Shown here piece after piece: positions 1 to 9,383 of a stretch of DNA of 64,000 bases. This DNA is from Trujillonella endophytica. GTDB lineage: Bacteria; Actinomycetota; Actinomycetes; Mycobacteriales; Geodermatophilaceae. The notes under the pieces were generated by a model, which was not told the DNA's origin, did no database searches, and saw only the letters and a list, made by a program, of their open reading frames with translations. Location: assembly GCF_900110555.1 (NCBI RefSeq), contig NZ_FOEE01000008.1, forward strand, positions 124,001 to 188,000. Reading direction: 5' to 3'. Position numbers and translations under genes: made by a program. Positions within the stretch are counted from its first letter, which is position 1, and every line of letters starts with the position of its first letter.

Positions 1-268
1 GGTGGCCGCGCGGCTGCGCGCCGCCGTCCGTCCCGGGGACACCATCGCCCGGCTGGGCGCCGACGAGTTCGCCGTCGTCCTGCCGGGGCTGGGCGCCGCC
101 GCGGACGTCGAGGCCGTGCTGGCCCGGGTCCGGGCGTGCTTCACCGAGCCCTTCCGCCTGGCCCGCCGCCCCGTTCCGGTCGGCTGCGCCGTCGGGGTGG
201 CCGTGCACTCGGGGGAGTGGGGTGTGGCCGACGACCTGCTCCGCGCCGCCCGCGCCGACCGCCGCTGA
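1..268 (+). CDS. GGDEF-domain protein, C-terminal end (partial)
   Basis: The gene enters from the left edge; only the last 88 or so residues are present, ending at TGA 266-268. The visible part is the second half of a GGDEF (diguanylate cyclase) domain: the signature loop reads RLGADEFAVVLPGL, followed by the helix and final strand (GCAVGVAVHS) typical of the fold. The loop is GADEF rather than GGDEF; the second glycine normally contacts GTP, so activity may be reduced or lost, but this cannot be judged without the N-terminus. The gene converges on the tyrosine phosphatase and is followed by a palindrome at 316-335. It is one of two cyclic-di-GMP-related proteins at this end of the window. 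Confidence 0.8.
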   Translation, partial: VAARLRAAVRPGDTIARLGADEFAVVLPGLGAAADVEAVLARVRACFTEPFRLARRPVPVGCAVGVAVHSGEWGVADDLLRAARADRR

Positions 269-315
269 GGCAGGACCCCGGCCCCGCAACCCCGCGCAGC
301 CCCCGGGCGGGCCTC

Positions 316-335
316 CGGCCCCGGGCCCGGGGCCG
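316..335. terminator. Perfect 20-bp palindrome between convergent genes
   Basis: Arms CGGCCCCGGG and CCCGGGGCCG abut without a spacer, in the 80-bp gap between the GGDEF gene (+) and the phosphatase gene (-). The position suggests a bidirectional factor-independent terminator. There is no T tract, which is common in high-GC actinobacteria. Confidence 0.45.
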
Positions 336-348
336 TCCGACGCTCCCC

Positions 349-1182
349 TCAGTCCCGTAGGCGGGCCCGCAGCGCCGCCTGCTCCCCGGGCCCGAAGCCG
401 TTCGCCGTCAGCCAGCCGACCGGGCCGCCGTACCGCTCGTCGAGCAGGGCGAGCACCCGCTCCATCGTCTCGGCGCGGGGGGTGTGCGAGGCGACGTCCC
501 GCCGCTCCATGTCCTCGGCGTAGGTGGACGAGGCGGCGAGCTTGGCCACGAGGGCGTCGATGACCTCGGCCGTCATCGCGTAGTCGGCCACGATCTCCTC
601 GTGCGGCACGCCGGCCACCGCCAGGGAGAAGGCCACGATGACGCCGGTGCGGTCCTTGCCGGCCGCGCAGTGCACGACCGAGGCGCCGTCCGCGGCCGCG
701 AGGGCCCGCAGCGCCCCGACGACGTTCTCCGGCCGGTGCTCGAGGTAGCCGAGGTAGGAGCGGACGGCCGGCGGCTCCCCCTGGTCGGCGCCCCCCACCT
801 GGCGCGGCAGCAGCGACTCCAGCCAGCCGCCCGGCACCTCGGGCAGCTCGGCCTCCTCGGCGGCGAAGACGTCGGTGTGGTGGCCGCGCTCGGGCAGCAG
901 GCTGAAGTGCCGGTGGGTGACCTCGGACAGGTCGCGCAGGGGGCCACGCCCCTCCATCAGCACCTCGGCGATGCTGCGCAGGTCGATGACCTCGCGCAGC
1001 CCGACCTGCTGCACCAGCCGGTGGACGTCGGTCGCGCTGAGAGTCTGCAGGTTGTCGCTGCGCAGGACGCGCCCTGGCCGCGTCGTCCCGCCGTCGGTGG
1101 TGGGCAGCCCGCCCAGGTCGCGGGTGTTGGTGGTCCCCTCGAGGGTCAGCCAGCGGTCGGTTTGCACGGAGCGGGAGGTCAC
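349..1182 (-). CDS. Tyrosine-protein phosphatase (MptpB-like)
   Basis: Predicted 277-residue phosphatase of the tyrosine/serine phosphatase family that includes mycobacterial PtpB. The N-terminal substrate loop reads NTRDLGGLPT, and the catalytic P-loop HCAAGKDRTG is present with nucleophilic Cys and the Lys-Asp pair typical of this family. No signal peptide is evident. The start is the GTG at 1180-1182, just before TSRSVQTDRWLTLEGTTNTRD; residues upstream in frame have no protein-like character and lie in the next gene. No good Shine-Dalgarno sequence is visible. It lies 68 bp downstream of the GH18 gene on the same strand, so cotranscription is possible. The substrate (phosphoprotein or phosphoinositide) is unknown. 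Confidence 0.85.
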   Translation of the reverse strand: MTSRSVQTDRWLTLEGTTNTRDLGGLPTTDGGTTRPGRVLRSDNLQTLSATDVHRLVQQVGLREVIDLRSIAEVLMEGRGPLRDLSEVTHRHFSLLPERGHHTDVFAAEEAELPEVPGGWLESLLPRQVGGADQGEPPAVRSYLGYLEHRPENVVGALRALAAADGASVVHCAAGKDRTGVIVAFSLAVAGVPHEEIVADYAMTAEVIDALVAKLAASSTYAEDMERRDVASHTPRAETMERVLALLDERYGGPVGWLTANGFGPGEQAALRARLRD

Positions 1183-1250
1183 GCCCCGACGGTACGGCGG
1201 GGAGATGACATCCCGGCAGGCGCGCGGCACCGTGCGGGCGAAGCCGTCGC

Positions 1251-2831
1251 TCAGGTGCCGGCCGGCTCCCCCGGGATGGTGAACAGCGGGGCCCAGGCCT
1301 CGTCGGGCCCGACCGGGAACAGCGTTCCGGGGGCCTGGCCCCGGCTGGCCCACCGCGCCTCGTACGGCAGACCGTCGAGGAGCACGCGGTCGCCGCGCTG
1401 GTAGAGGACGTCCGGGCTCCACGGGGTGGTGACGTCGGAAACGGTCGGCACCGGCGCCGGCGCCGCCTCGGAGGTGGTCACGGCGCCGAGCAGCGTCCAG
1501 GGAGACGGGGTGCCGGTGACGCCGGGCGTGGACGGGTCCACCCCGGTGGCGTACCAGCGGGCCTCGTAGACGTGGCCGCGCCAGACCACCTTGTAGCCCG
1601 TCGGGTACCGGCCCTCGGGCCGCCAGACCGGGTAGGGGCTCGTGGCCGGGTCGTCGACGACGGTGCCCCGGACGGGCTCGGGGTCCACGTCGCTGATCCG
1701 GACGTCGGTCCCGTCGTCGCCCAGGCCGGCGAACGCGGCCACGAAGGCCAGCGGCTCCTGGTCGACGCCGCTGCAGGTGTTGGAGAGGACCGCGACGGAG
1801 GCGAAGCTCGCGCTGCACGCGGTGTCCCGGTTCAGGGACCACAGCGAGATCCGGCCGAGGCCGTGGGCGCGGGCGAAGGAGGCCAGCCCCTCGGCGTCGG
1901 CGAGGCCGAAGACCTCACCGGGGACGTCGTTCTGGCCGATCATGGGCGTCGCGCCGACGCGGGCCCAGGCCTCGCCGGCCCCGAGGGTGGTGCCCCGCTC
2001 GGCGTACAGCTCCGTCACCTGCCCCACCGTGGCCGTGACGGCCTGCTCCGTGGCGTCGAGCATCGTCTGCGTCGCGGGCTTGGCCGCGCCGTAGTCCATC
2101 GTCATCACGTTGACGCCGGTCAGCTCCAGGTCCCCGGCCAGGGTGGTCCGCACGAGGTCGACGGCGTCGGCGGTCAGGCCGCCGGGGGCGACGGGCAGGG
2201 TGAGCCAGACGTCGAGCGGCGACCCGGCGTCCGCCCGCTCGCGCTGCACGGCGGCCAGGGCGGTGGCGCGGCGCGCCGCGGCGGCCTGGTCGGCCAGGGC
2301 GGTCCCCTCGATGTCCAGGTCGACCGCGGAGAGGTCGTAGCGCTCGACGACCTCGCGGTAGGCGGCGGTGAGGTCGTCGACGTCGGCGCAGGCCACCGCG
2401 AGCTCCTCGTTCGCCTGGCCCCCGAGACTGACCATGACGTCGCCGCCGGCGGACCGCAGCTGCGCGATCCGGCGGTCGAGCTCGAGATCGGTGCCGGCCT
2501 CCTCCAGGGAGTAGTAGCCGCCCCAGCTCGGCGCGCAGCCGTCCGCGGGGTCGGCGACGACGAACGCCAGCGCCACCGTGCGCGCCGGGTTGGCCGCGGG
2601 GTCCTGGAACGGGAACGTCGGGGTCAGGGTCACGTCGACGTAGGGGACGCTCCAGGACGTCGACGCGGTGTCCCCGGCGGCCGGGGTGCGGTCGAGGGAG
2701 ACCACCGCGCCGGTCGTGGCCAGGCCGACGACCCCCACGAGCAGTCCCAGCCGGCGCCACGAGAGCCGGCGGACCACCGACGGCTCGTCGGCACCCGGAT
2801 CGCCGGGCGGGGTGGGGGGCGGTGCGCCCAT
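1251..2831 (-). CDS. Secreted GH18 chitinase-like protein with two chitin-binding modules
   Basis: A 526-residue protein. Residues 27-45 are an N-terminal membrane segment or signal anchor, so it is probably exported. A GH18 barrel covers about 60-385 and includes VMVSLGG and the catalytic DLDIEG (Glu about 165). Two C-terminal CBM5/12-type modules follow, each with an ARW motif (YEARWYATGVDP and YEARWASRGQAP). The predicted role is hydrolysis or binding of chitin or a related beta-linked glycan outside the cell. ATG 2829-2831 was chosen because the signal segment begins shortly after it. The gene diverges from the membrane glycosyltransferase at 3070, so a polysaccharide synthase and hydrolase sit back to back. 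Substrate specificity is inferred from family only. Confidence 0.85.
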   Translation of the reverse strand: MGAPPPTPPGDPGADEPSVVRRLSWRRLGLLVGVVGLATTGAVVSLDRTPAAGDTASTSWSVPYVDVTLTPTFPFQDPAANPARTVALAFVVADPADGCAPSWGGYYSLEEAGTDLELDRRIAQLRSAGGDVMVSLGGQANEELAVACADVDDLTAAYREVVERYDLSAVDLDIEGTALADQAAAARRATALAAVQRERADAGSPLDVWLTLPVAPGGLTADAVDLVRTTLAGDLELTGVNVMTMDYGAAKPATQTMLDATEQAVTATVGQVTELYAERGTTLGAGEAWARVGATPMIGQNDVPGEVFGLADAEGLASFARAHGLGRISLWSLNRDTACSASFASVAVLSNTCSGVDQEPLAFVAAFAGLGDDGTDVRISDVDPEPVRGTVVDDPATSPYPVWRPEGRYPTGYKVVWRGHVYEARWYATGVDPSTPGVTGTPSPWTLLGAVTTSEAAPAPVPTVSDVTTPWSPDVLYQRGDRVLLDGLPYEARWASRGQAPGTLFPVGPDEAWAPLFTIPGEPAGT

Positions 2832-3069
2832 GCGAGGGACTCGCTTCCGTCGGTGCAGCGGGGTCCGGGCCGCGGATGACCGAGGCAGCCCTCCCCGGAG
2901 AGTGCCCGGGATCGGGCCGGTGTGGCCCCCGGCCGGGGCCCGGTCTCCCTCCAAGGGGTGATCGCCGGTCCCGCGCGCTCGGGAACGGCGCCGCGATGAC
3001 GGAAGGTCGTCCGGGGCCGGGTCTGCTTCCTTCCGCCCTCCCATGCGGCGAACACGAAGGCGGATCCCG

Positions 3070-6000
3070 ATGCGACGCGACACCCCCGACCTGCGCGGGC
3101 CGGCCACGAGGCGGCAGTGGGGCAGCGATCGTCGCCGTGAGCCGCTCCCGCTGGTGCCGCCGCGGGTCTCCGACGGCCGGATGGCGATCGGCCGGATGGC
3201 GATCGTGCTCACCGTCACCACGTGGGCCGTCTACGTCGCCTTCACGATCGAGCAGCAGTTCATCGAGGGCAAGGCCGACAGCGCGCGCCTGGTGATCGAG
3301 GCGATCGTCTACCTGCTGCTGGTGACCGGGCTGGCCACCTCGGCGATGGCCTACCTGATCACCCGGATCGGCTTCTTCTACCGCAGCCGCGCCCACACCC
3401 GGGCCCCCCGCGTCGTCCTCGACGCCTTCTTCGACTCCCCGGCCGCCCCGATGACCGTGCTGGTCCCCTCGTACCAGGAGGACGAGCGGGTCATCCGGAC
3501 GACGCTGCTGTCCGCCGCGCTCCAGGAGTACCCCGAGCTGGACGTCGTCCTGCTCATCGACGACCCGCAGGACCCGACGACGGCGAGGGCCCGCTCGCTG
3601 CTGGCCGACGCGCGGGCCCTCCCCGGCATCATCGAGCGCGAGCTGGCGGTTCCGGCGAGCCGCTTCCGCGCCGCCCGGGACGCCTTCCGGCGCGCGGTCG
3701 ACGACGGGTCGGGGCGCGCCGCCACGACCGAGGACATCCGCGAGCTGGCCGGCCACTACCGGTTCGCGGTGGAGTGGCTGCACGACCTGGCCGCCCGCCA
3801 CGTCGTGATCGACCACACCGACGTCTTCTTCACCGAGCACGTGCTCGGCGCCCTGGCCGCGGACCTCGCCACCGTCGGCGAGGCCCTGGCCGCCGGCGCC
3901 GAGGAGGGCATCGTGCTGCCGGCCGAGCGCCTGCAGCAGCTCCACCGCCGGCTGGTGTCCACCTTCTCGGCCCGGGTCACGAGCTTCGAGCGCAAGCGCT
4001 ACCGGTCGCTGTCGCACGAGCCGAACAAGGCGATGAACCTCAACAGCTACATGGGGCTCATGGGCGGCAGCTTCCAGGAGGTGGAGACGCCGATGGGGCG
4101 GGCGCTGGTCCCGTCCTCGGTGCGCGCCGCCGACCTGGTGGTCGCCGATCCGGCGTTCGTGCTCACCCTGGACGCCGACAGCATGCTGCTGCCCGAGTAC
4201 GCGGCGCGGATGGTGCACCTGCTCGAGCAGAGCGCGCACGCGCGGGTCGCCGTCGCGCAGACCCCGTACAGCTCGTTCCCGGGAGCGGCGACGCGCCTCG
4301 AGCGCATCTCGGGGGCCTCGACCGACCTGCAGCACATCGTCCACCAGGGGATGACCCAGTACGACGCCACCTTCTGGGTCGGTGCCAACGCCGTCCTGCG
4401 CAAGAAGGCGCTCGACGACATCGTCGAGATCGACTATGACGGGGACTTCGAGATCCGGCGCTACATCCAGGACCGCACGGTCATCGAGGACACCGAGTCG
4501 ACGATCGACCTGGGCGTGCACGGCTGGGAGCTGGTCAACTACCCGGAGCGGCTGGCCTACTCGGCGACCCCGCCGGACTTCGGCTCCCTGTGCATCCAGC
4601 GCCAGCGCTGGGCCAACGGCGGCCTGCTGATCCTGCCGAAGCTGCGCGAGCAGGTGCGGGCCCGCCGGGCGCGCGGCGAGCGCAACCGCTTCGGCGAGCT
4701 CTTCCTGCGCGTCAACTACATGGCGTCCATCGCGTGGAGCTCGGTCTGCCTGCTGACGATGCTCGTCTACCCGTTCAACTCCGCGCTGCTCAACCCGCTG
4801 CTGCTGCTCGTCTCGATCCCGTACTTCCTGGTGATGGCGGGTGACCTGCGCGCCACCGGCTACCGGCGGACCGACGTGCTGCGGATCTACGGGTTCAACC
4901 TGGTCCTGCTCCCGGTCAACCTGTCCGGCTCCTTCGCCTCGGTGCTCCAGCTGATCACCGGGGAGAAGAGCGCCTTCAAGCGCACCCCGAAGATCCGCGA
5001 CCGGACGACGGCGGGGGCGGTGTTCATCCTCGCCCCGCTCGCGCTGATCGGGCTGTGCGTCTACGCCGTCGTCGTCGACATCCAGGGCCAGCGCTGGTCG
5101 CACCTGGTCTTCGCGCTGCTCAACGGCGTGCTGACCAGCTACGCCATGATCGCGTTCGTGGGGCTGGGCAACAGCGCCGTCGACCTGTGGGTGCACCTGC
5201 GCGACTGGCTGTTCCCCCCGGTGGACGCGCAGCGTGCCCGGCGCACCCGCCGGGCCCGGCGGTCCTCGGGCCGGCGCGCGGCCGTGGTGAGCGGGGCGGC
5301 GGCACCCGCCCCGGCGCCGGACTGGGCCTCGGTGCTGCAGTACGGCCTCCCCGGCACCGGCACCGGCACCGGCACCGGCACCGGTGACGGGGACGGCGCG
5401 GCCGCGACCCCGGCCGTCGGGCAGCACCGCGCCGCGGCGGCGCTGCCGGCCCGCGACGACAGCGCCGTCGTGGCCACCTTCCGCGATTTCATCTTCTTCA
5501 CCGTCTTCCAGCCCATCGTCGACCTGGCGGACGGCGAGCCGGTGGGCTACGAGGCGCTGTGCCGGTTCGCCGACGGCCGGTCGCCGCAGGACCGGCTCGA
5601 CGCCGCCACCTACCGCGGGGTCGGCGTGGACCTCGACGGCGCGATGATGCGCGCCTCGCTCGCCGCGGCCGCCTCCCTGCCCGAGGGGGCCTGGGTGTCG
5701 GTGAACGTGTCGGGCGCCCTGTGGGACGCCCGGCGGATGCTGTTCTCGATCCTCGGCCAGGCGACCGCGCCGGTGGTGCTCGAGTCCGGCCCGTGGGCCG
5801 AGGGGCGCGGGCTCGCGCCCGCCGACGTGCCGGTCGGCGTGCGGGCGGCGCTCGAGGACCCGCTGGTCGGGTACGGGAGCTTCAGCGCGATCGAGGAGCA
5901 CCGGCCCGCCTTCCTCAAGCTCGGCCGGGAGACGACCGCCGGCATCGAGGACGACGCGGCACGACGGGCCCTCCTCAGCGCCCTCGTGTCGTTCGCCGAG

Positions 6001-6165
6001 GAGCGCGGATGCCAGGTGATCGCCTCCGGCGTGGAGACCGAGTCCGAGCGGGACGCCCTCCGGTCCTGTGGCGTCCCCCTGGGGCAGGGGTACTTCCTCG
6101 GCCTCCCGGCCCCCGCGCCGAGCGGGAACCGCCCGGTCGTGGAGGCCACCCCGGCGGGCGGCTGA
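3070..6165 (+). CDS. Membrane glycosyltransferase family 2 fused to a degenerate EAL domain
   Basis: A 1031-residue protein. Two membrane helices (about 40-100) precede a cellulose-synthase-like GT2 domain with PSYQEDERVI, the DAD metal site (about 368-370) and QRQRW (510-514). Several more helices follow (about 550-700), then a Gly-Thr linker encoded by a hexanucleotide repeat, then an EAL-type domain (about 805-1020). The EAL signature is YEAL (Glu about 828), with NVSG and IASGVETESE present. The Asp-Asp pair of active phosphodiesterases is absent (LVGYGSFSAI at that place). I infer a glycan synthase whose C-terminal domain senses cyclic-di-GMP rather than degrading it. Start ATG 3070 is preferred over ATG 3043 because GAAGG lies 9 nt upstream. 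Confidence 0.85.
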   Translation: MRRDTPDLRGPATRRQWGSDRRREPLPLVPPRVSDGRMAIGRMAIVLTVTTWAVYVAFTIEQQFIEGKADSARLVIEAIVYLLLVTGLATSAMAYLITRIGFFYRSRAHTRAPRVVLDAFFDSPAAPMTVLVPSYQEDERVIRTTLLSAALQEYPELDVVLLIDDPQDPTTARARSLLADARALPGIIERELAVPASRFRAARDAFRRAVDDGSGRAATTEDIRELAGHYRFAVEWLHDLAARHVVIDHTDVFFTEHVLGALAADLATVGEALAAGAEEGIVLPAERLQQLHRRLVSTFSARVTSFERKRYRSLSHEPNKAMNLNSYMGLMGGSFQEVETPMGRALVPSSVRAADLVVADPAFVLTLDADSMLLPEYAARMVHLLEQSAHARVAVAQTPYSSFPGAATRLERISGASTDLQHIVHQGMTQYDATFWVGANAVLRKKALDDIVEIDYDGDFEIRRYIQDRTVIEDTESTIDLGVHGWELVNYPERLAYSATPPDFGSLCIQRQRWANGGLLILPKLREQVRARRARGERNRFGELFLRVNYMASIAWSSVCLLTMLVYPFNSALLNPLLLLVSIPYFLVMAGDLRATGYRRTDVLRIYGFNLVLLPVNLSGSFASVLQLITGEKSAFKRTPKIRDRTTAGAVFILAPLALIGLCVYAVVVDIQGQRWSHLVFALLNGVLTSYAMIAFVGLGNSAVDLWVHLRDWLFPPVDAQRARRTRRARRSSGRRAAVVSGAAAPAPAPDWASVLQYGLPGTGTGTGTGTGDGDGAAATPAVGQHRAAAALPARDDSAVVATFRDFIFFTVFQPIVDLADGEPVGYEALCRFADGRSPQDRLDAATYRGVGVDLDGAMMRASLAAAASLPEGAWVSVNVSGALWDARRMLFSILGQATAPVVLESGPWAEGRGLAPADVPVGVRAALEDPLVGYGSFSAIEEHRPAFLKLGRETTAGIEDDAARRALLSALVSFAEERGCQVIASGVETESERDALRSCGVPLGQGYFLGLPAPAPSGNRPVVEATPAGG
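5351..5385 (+). repeat. Hexanucleotide repeat (CCGGCA-type) in linker
   Basis: About six tandem copies of a GGCACC unit encode an alternating Gly-Thr stretch between the transmembrane part and the EAL domain of the glycosyltransferase. A change of whole units would alter linker length without shifting frame. Confidence 0.8.
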
Positions 6166-6207
6166 TCCGCCGCGCGAGCCCCGCGCACCCGCCGGTGCCC
6201 CCGCCGG

Positions 6208-7092
6208 TCACGACGGCGTCGGCAGGCTCTCCAGCAGACCGGCGCAGACGTCGAGCAGGCGCCCGCGCAGGCCCGCGGCCCGGTCGGCGAGCGCCCGCTG
6301 CCTGCGCACGTACTCGGCCTTGCCCTCCGGCGTCTCGACCGCCACCGCCGGCCGGCCGTAGGCACTCAGGTCGTACGGGGACGCCTGCATGTCCAGCAGC
6401 CGGACGTCGAGGGCGAGGGCGAAGCAGTCCAGCGCCAGCTCGCCGGGCACCGCGGGGCCCAGCTTCAGCGACCACTTGTGCAGGTCCATGCCGGCGTGCA
6501 GGCAGCCTGGCTGCTCCAGCTCGACCTGGGTGGCCCGGGTGGGCTGCAGCGCGTTGCGCCCCGCCGCCGCGGGGGTGAAGAACCGGAAGGCGTCGTAGTG
6601 GCTGCACCGGACGGGGTGGGACTCGACGACGGCGTCCGTGCCCGCCTGCCCGAGCCGCAGCGGCAGGGCGTGGCGCCGGTCGTCGGCCCGGTAGACCATC
6701 GCCCACTCGTGCAGGCCGAAGCAGCCGGTGAACGCGGGCCGCCCCGCGGTGGCGGCGAGCAGGTCGGCGACGAAGCGGACGGTGTCGCCGCGGTCGGCGA
6801 GGAAGGCGGAGGCGTCCAGCGCCACGGTGCCGTCCGGCGCGCCGGCGTACCAGCGGCCGCCGCCGTGCGGGGCGGGCGTCCCGGCGTCGGGCAGCAGCGC
6901 CACCCCCACGCCCGGGTGCCAGCGGCGCAGCAGCGCCGGGCGGGTGTCGTAGTAGGTGTAGAGGAAGTCCTCGACGGCGTGCTTCTCGCCGCCGGCCCGG
7001 CGGTCCCGGTGGCCCGCGGTGAGGGCGTCGGCGCGGTCGGCGTGGCGCGCGGCGCGGTGCCGCCACTCGGCCGGCGGGAGGGATTCGGGCAC
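6208..7092 (-). CDS. Conserved actinobacterial protein (often labelled 3-methyladenine DNA glycosylase)
   Basis: A 294-residue soluble protein with motifs GEKHAVEDFLYTYYDTRP, RRWHPGVGVAL, GCFGLHEWAMVYR, CSHYDAFRFFTP and GCLHAGMDLHKW. I recognise it as a family widespread in actinobacteria, frequently named 3-methyladenine DNA glycosylase. I see no helix-hairpin-helix or MPG-type motif supporting that activity, so the function should be treated as unknown. The conserved His, Asp and Glu residues suggest an enzyme. Start GTG 7090-7092 is the first start before the conserved region. It converges with the glycosyltransferase gene (gap 42 bp). The region upstream, toward the small gene at 7188, is short and has no clear promoter. 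Confidence 0.7.
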   Translation of the reverse strand: MPESLPPAEWRHRAARHADRADALTAGHRDRRAGGEKHAVEDFLYTYYDTRPALLRRWHPGVGVALLPDAGTPAPHGGGRWYAGAPDGTVALDASAFLADRGDTVRFVADLLAATAGRPAFTGCFGLHEWAMVYRADDRRHALPLRLGQAGTDAVVESHPVRCSHYDAFRFFTPAAAGRNALQPTRATQVELEQPGCLHAGMDLHKWSLKLGPAVPGELALDCFALALDVRLLDMQASPYDLSAYGRPAVAVETPEGKAEYVRRQRALADRAAGLRGRLLDVCAGLLESLPTPS

Positions 7093-7187
7093 GGGTCGAG
7101 CGTAGGCAGCGCGGCGCCGGGGCGATGTGCGCGGGCGGCGGGATCCTCGGGATCGGACGCGCCTTCCGCGCACATCACCGGGGCGGA

Positions 7188-7373
7188 TCAGGACGCGTCG
7201 TTGCCCCCGCGGACCACCGACTCGTCGCGCTGCGCCTCGTCGTCGGTGGTCAGGGTGGTGTCCCGCTCCCCGCGGTCGCTCGGGTTGTCGCCGGTCTTCC
7301 CGTCGATCAGGTTCTCGCTGCTGTCGGCGGTGTCCGGGGACTCGCCGTAGCCGGTGCTCGGGGACTCGCTCAC
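7188..7373 (-). CDS. Small acidic hypothetical protein (61 aa)
   Basis: The start GTG at 7371-7373 has an excellent ribosome binding site (AGGAGG, 6-9 nt upstream). The product is very polar and low in complexity (Ser, Asp, Glu, Thr, Gly), beginning with SESPSTGYGESPDTADSSEN, and is likely disordered. No family is recognised. It is followed at a distance by the gene at 6208 and preceded by the acyl-CoA dehydrogenase terminator, so it probably has its own promoter. The strong ribosome site and biased third positions argue that it is real. Confidence 0.6.
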   Translation of the reverse strand: MSESPSTGYGESPDTADSSENLIDGKTGDNPSDRGERDTTLTTDDEAQRDESVVRGGNDAS

Positions 7374-7434
7374 GTCGTCTCCTCCTGTGGGGTGCTGGAC
7401 CGTCCATGCCCGCCCCGGGAGTCCGCACACACGG

Positions 7435-7470
7435 CGGCGGCCGCCTCCCCGCGAGGGGAGACGGCCGCCG
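7435..7470 (-). terminator. Hairpin terminator after acyl-CoA dehydrogenase
   Basis: A 15-bp stem with one mismatch (CGGCGGCCG-CCTCCCC paired with GGGGAG-CGGCCGCCG), loop GCGA. It begins 20 nt past the stop of the dehydrogenase gene on the minus strand. Confidence 0.7.
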
Positions 7471-7489
7471 GCGACGTGCTGGAGACGCC

Positions 7490-9334
7490 TCAGAAGGCGG
7501 CCTCGTCGACCTCCATGAGGGAGTTGTCGGTCGCCTCGACGATGGCCCGCTCGCCGGACAGGTGCGGCAGCACCTGGGTGGCGAAGAAGCGCGTGGCGGC
7601 CAGCTTGCCCTCGTAGAAGTGCCGGTCGCGCTCGGCGACCTCGCCGGCCAGGGCGGCCAGGGCCACCTCGGACTGCCGGATCAGCAGCCAGGCGGTCACC
7701 AGGTCGCCGACGGCCAGCAGCAGCCGGGAGGAGTTCTGACCGATCTTGTAGACGTTGGTCATGTCCTCCTGGGAGGCGGTCAGGTGACCGAACATCGCCG
7801 TGAGCATGGCCTGGACCTCGCCGAGCGCGGTCTTGAGGTGGGCCCGCTCCTCCTTGAGCCGGCCGTTGCCCGTCTCCGCGTCGATGGTGGCCTGGATCTG
7901 GCCGGCCAGCCAGGTCAGGGCGACCCCGCCGTCCTTGACGATCTTGCGGAAGAAGAAGTCCTGGCCCTGGATCGCCGTCGTCCCCTCGTAGAGGGTGTCG
8001 ATCTTGGAATCCCGGATGTACTGCTCGATCGGGTAGTCCTGCAGGAAGCCCGAGCCCCCGAGGGTCTGCAGCGACTCGGCGGTGAGCAGCTGGGTTGCCC
8101 GCTCGGAGCCGAAGCCCTTCACGATCGGCAGCAGCAGGTCGTTGACGCGCTCGGCGAGCTGCGCCTCCTCGCCGTCGCCCTGGCCGGCGGCCTGGGCCTC
8201 CATGACCTGGTCGCGGAAGCTCGCCGCGTACAGGTACAACGCCCGCATGCCCTCGGCGTAGGACTTCTGCAGCATCAGCGAGCGGCGGACGTCGGGGTGG
8301 TGGGTGATGGTCACCCGGGGGGCGTCCTTGGCGGTGGCCGCCAGGTCGGCGCCCTGCACGCGGTTCTTGGCGTAGTCGAGGGCGACCTGGTAGCCGGCCG
8401 ACAGGGTGGCGATCGCCTTGGTGCCGACGAACATGCGGGCGTACTCGATGATCTTGAACATCTGGGCGATGCCGTCGTGCACGTCGCCGACCAGCCAGCC
8501 CTTGGCGGGCACCGGCCCGTCGCCGAACGTGACCTCGCAGGTCGTGGAGACCTTCAGGCCCATCTTCTTCTCGACGTTGGTCACGTAGACGCCGTTGCGC
8601 TCGCCCAGCTCGCCGGTCTCGACGTCGACGTGGAACTTGGGGACGACGAACAGGGACAGGCCCTTGGTGCCCGGCTTCGCGCCCTCGGGGCGGGCCAGCA
8701 CCAGGTGGATGATGTTGTCCGAGAGGTCGTGCTCGGCCGAGGTGATGAACCGCTTCACGCCCTCGATGTGCCACGAGCCGTCGGGCTGCTCCACGGCCTT
8801 GGTCCGGCCGGCGCCGACGTCGGAGCCGGCGTCGGGCTCGGTGAGCACCATCGTGGCGCCCCACTGGCGGTCGATCATCAGCTGCGCGAGCTTCTTCTGC
8901 TCCGCGTTGCCCACCTCGTCGAGGACCGTGGCGAAGCTCGGGCCCGAGCCGTACATGAAGACGGCCGGGTTGGCGCCGAGGATCATCTCGTAGGCCGCCC
9001 AGCGCAGCGGCACGGGAGCGCCGAAGCCGCCGAGCTCCTCGGGCAGGTCGAGGCGGTACCACTCGCCGTCGTTCAGCGCCCGCACGGACTTCTTGAACGA
9101 CTCGGGCAGGACGACGGAGTTCGTCGCGGGGTCGAAGACCGGGGGATTGCGGTCGGCGTCGGTGAACGACTCCGCGATCGGACCCTCGGCGAGCCGGCGG
9201 ATCTCGGCGAGCACGCCGCGCGCGGTCTCCGCGTCCATCTGGGCGAACGGCCCGGTGCCGAACCGGTCCTTGGTGTCGAGGAACTCGAAGAGGTTGAACT
9301 CGAGGTCCCGCAGGTTCGCGGTGTAGTGGCTCAT
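7490..9334 (-). CDS. Acyl-CoA dehydrogenase (FadE5-like, long form)
   Basis: A 614-residue flavoenzyme predicted to catalyse alpha,beta-dehydrogenation of acyl-CoA in beta-oxidation. The long form has an extra C-terminal domain, as in mycobacterial FadE5. Features are the N-terminal helical domain, the beta-domain motif [13 protein letters not shown], the FAD/substrate contacts [10 protein letters not shown] and [18 protein letters not shown], and [16 protein letters not shown] near the catalytic region. ATG 9332-9334 directly precedes the conserved [16 protein letters not shown]. Upstream is a minus-strand promoter (TTGCCG, 17 nt, TAGCGT) that overlaps an inverted repeat at 9398-9411. The gene is monocistronic, with a hairpin 20 nt after its stop. 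Chain-length preference cannot be read from the sequence. Confidence 0.92.
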   Translation of the reverse strand: MSHYTANLRDLEFNLFEFLDTKDRFGTGPFAQMDAETARGVLAEIRRLAEGPIAESFTDADRNPPVFDPATNSVVLPESFKKSVRALNDGEWYRLDLPEELGGFGAPVPLRWAAYEMILGANPAVFMYGSGPSFATVLDEVGNAEQKKLAQLMIDRQWGATMVLTEPDAGSDVGAGRTKAVEQPDGSWHIEGVKRFITSAEHDLSDNIIHLVLARPEGAKPGTKGLSLFVVPKFHVDVETGELGERNGVYVTNVEKKMGLKVSTTCEVTFGDGPVPAKGWLVGDVHDGIAQMFKIIEYARMFVGTKAIATLSAGYQVALDYAKNRVQGADLAATAKDAPRVTITHHPDVRRSLMLQKSYAEGMRALYLYAASFRDQVMEAQAAGQGDGEEAQLAERVNDLLLPIVKGFGSERATQLLTAESLQTLGGSGFLQDYPIEQYIRDSKIDTLYEGTTAIQGQDFFFRKIVKDGGVALTWLAGQIQATIDAETGNGRLKEERAHLKTALGEVQAMLTAMFGHLTASQEDMTNVYKIGQNSSRLLLAVGDLVTAWLLIRQSEVALAALAGEVAERDRHFYEGKLAATRFFATQVLPHLSGERAIVEATDNSLMEVDEAAF

Positions 9335-9383
9335 GCTCGTGGGCTCCCGTACTCCGTGCCGTGTCGGCGGGTCCGTACCCGCC

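Noticed and set aside
2832-5901. A long minus-strand open frame opposite the glycosyltransferase-EAL gene
   Set aside because: Its translation is low complexity with no domain likeness; the opposite strand has full GT2 and EAL motifs. High GC content keeps such frames open.
6208-7092. DNA glycosylase function
   Set aside because: The name is common in annotations, but no helix-hairpin-helix or other base-excision motif is visible, so I left the function open.
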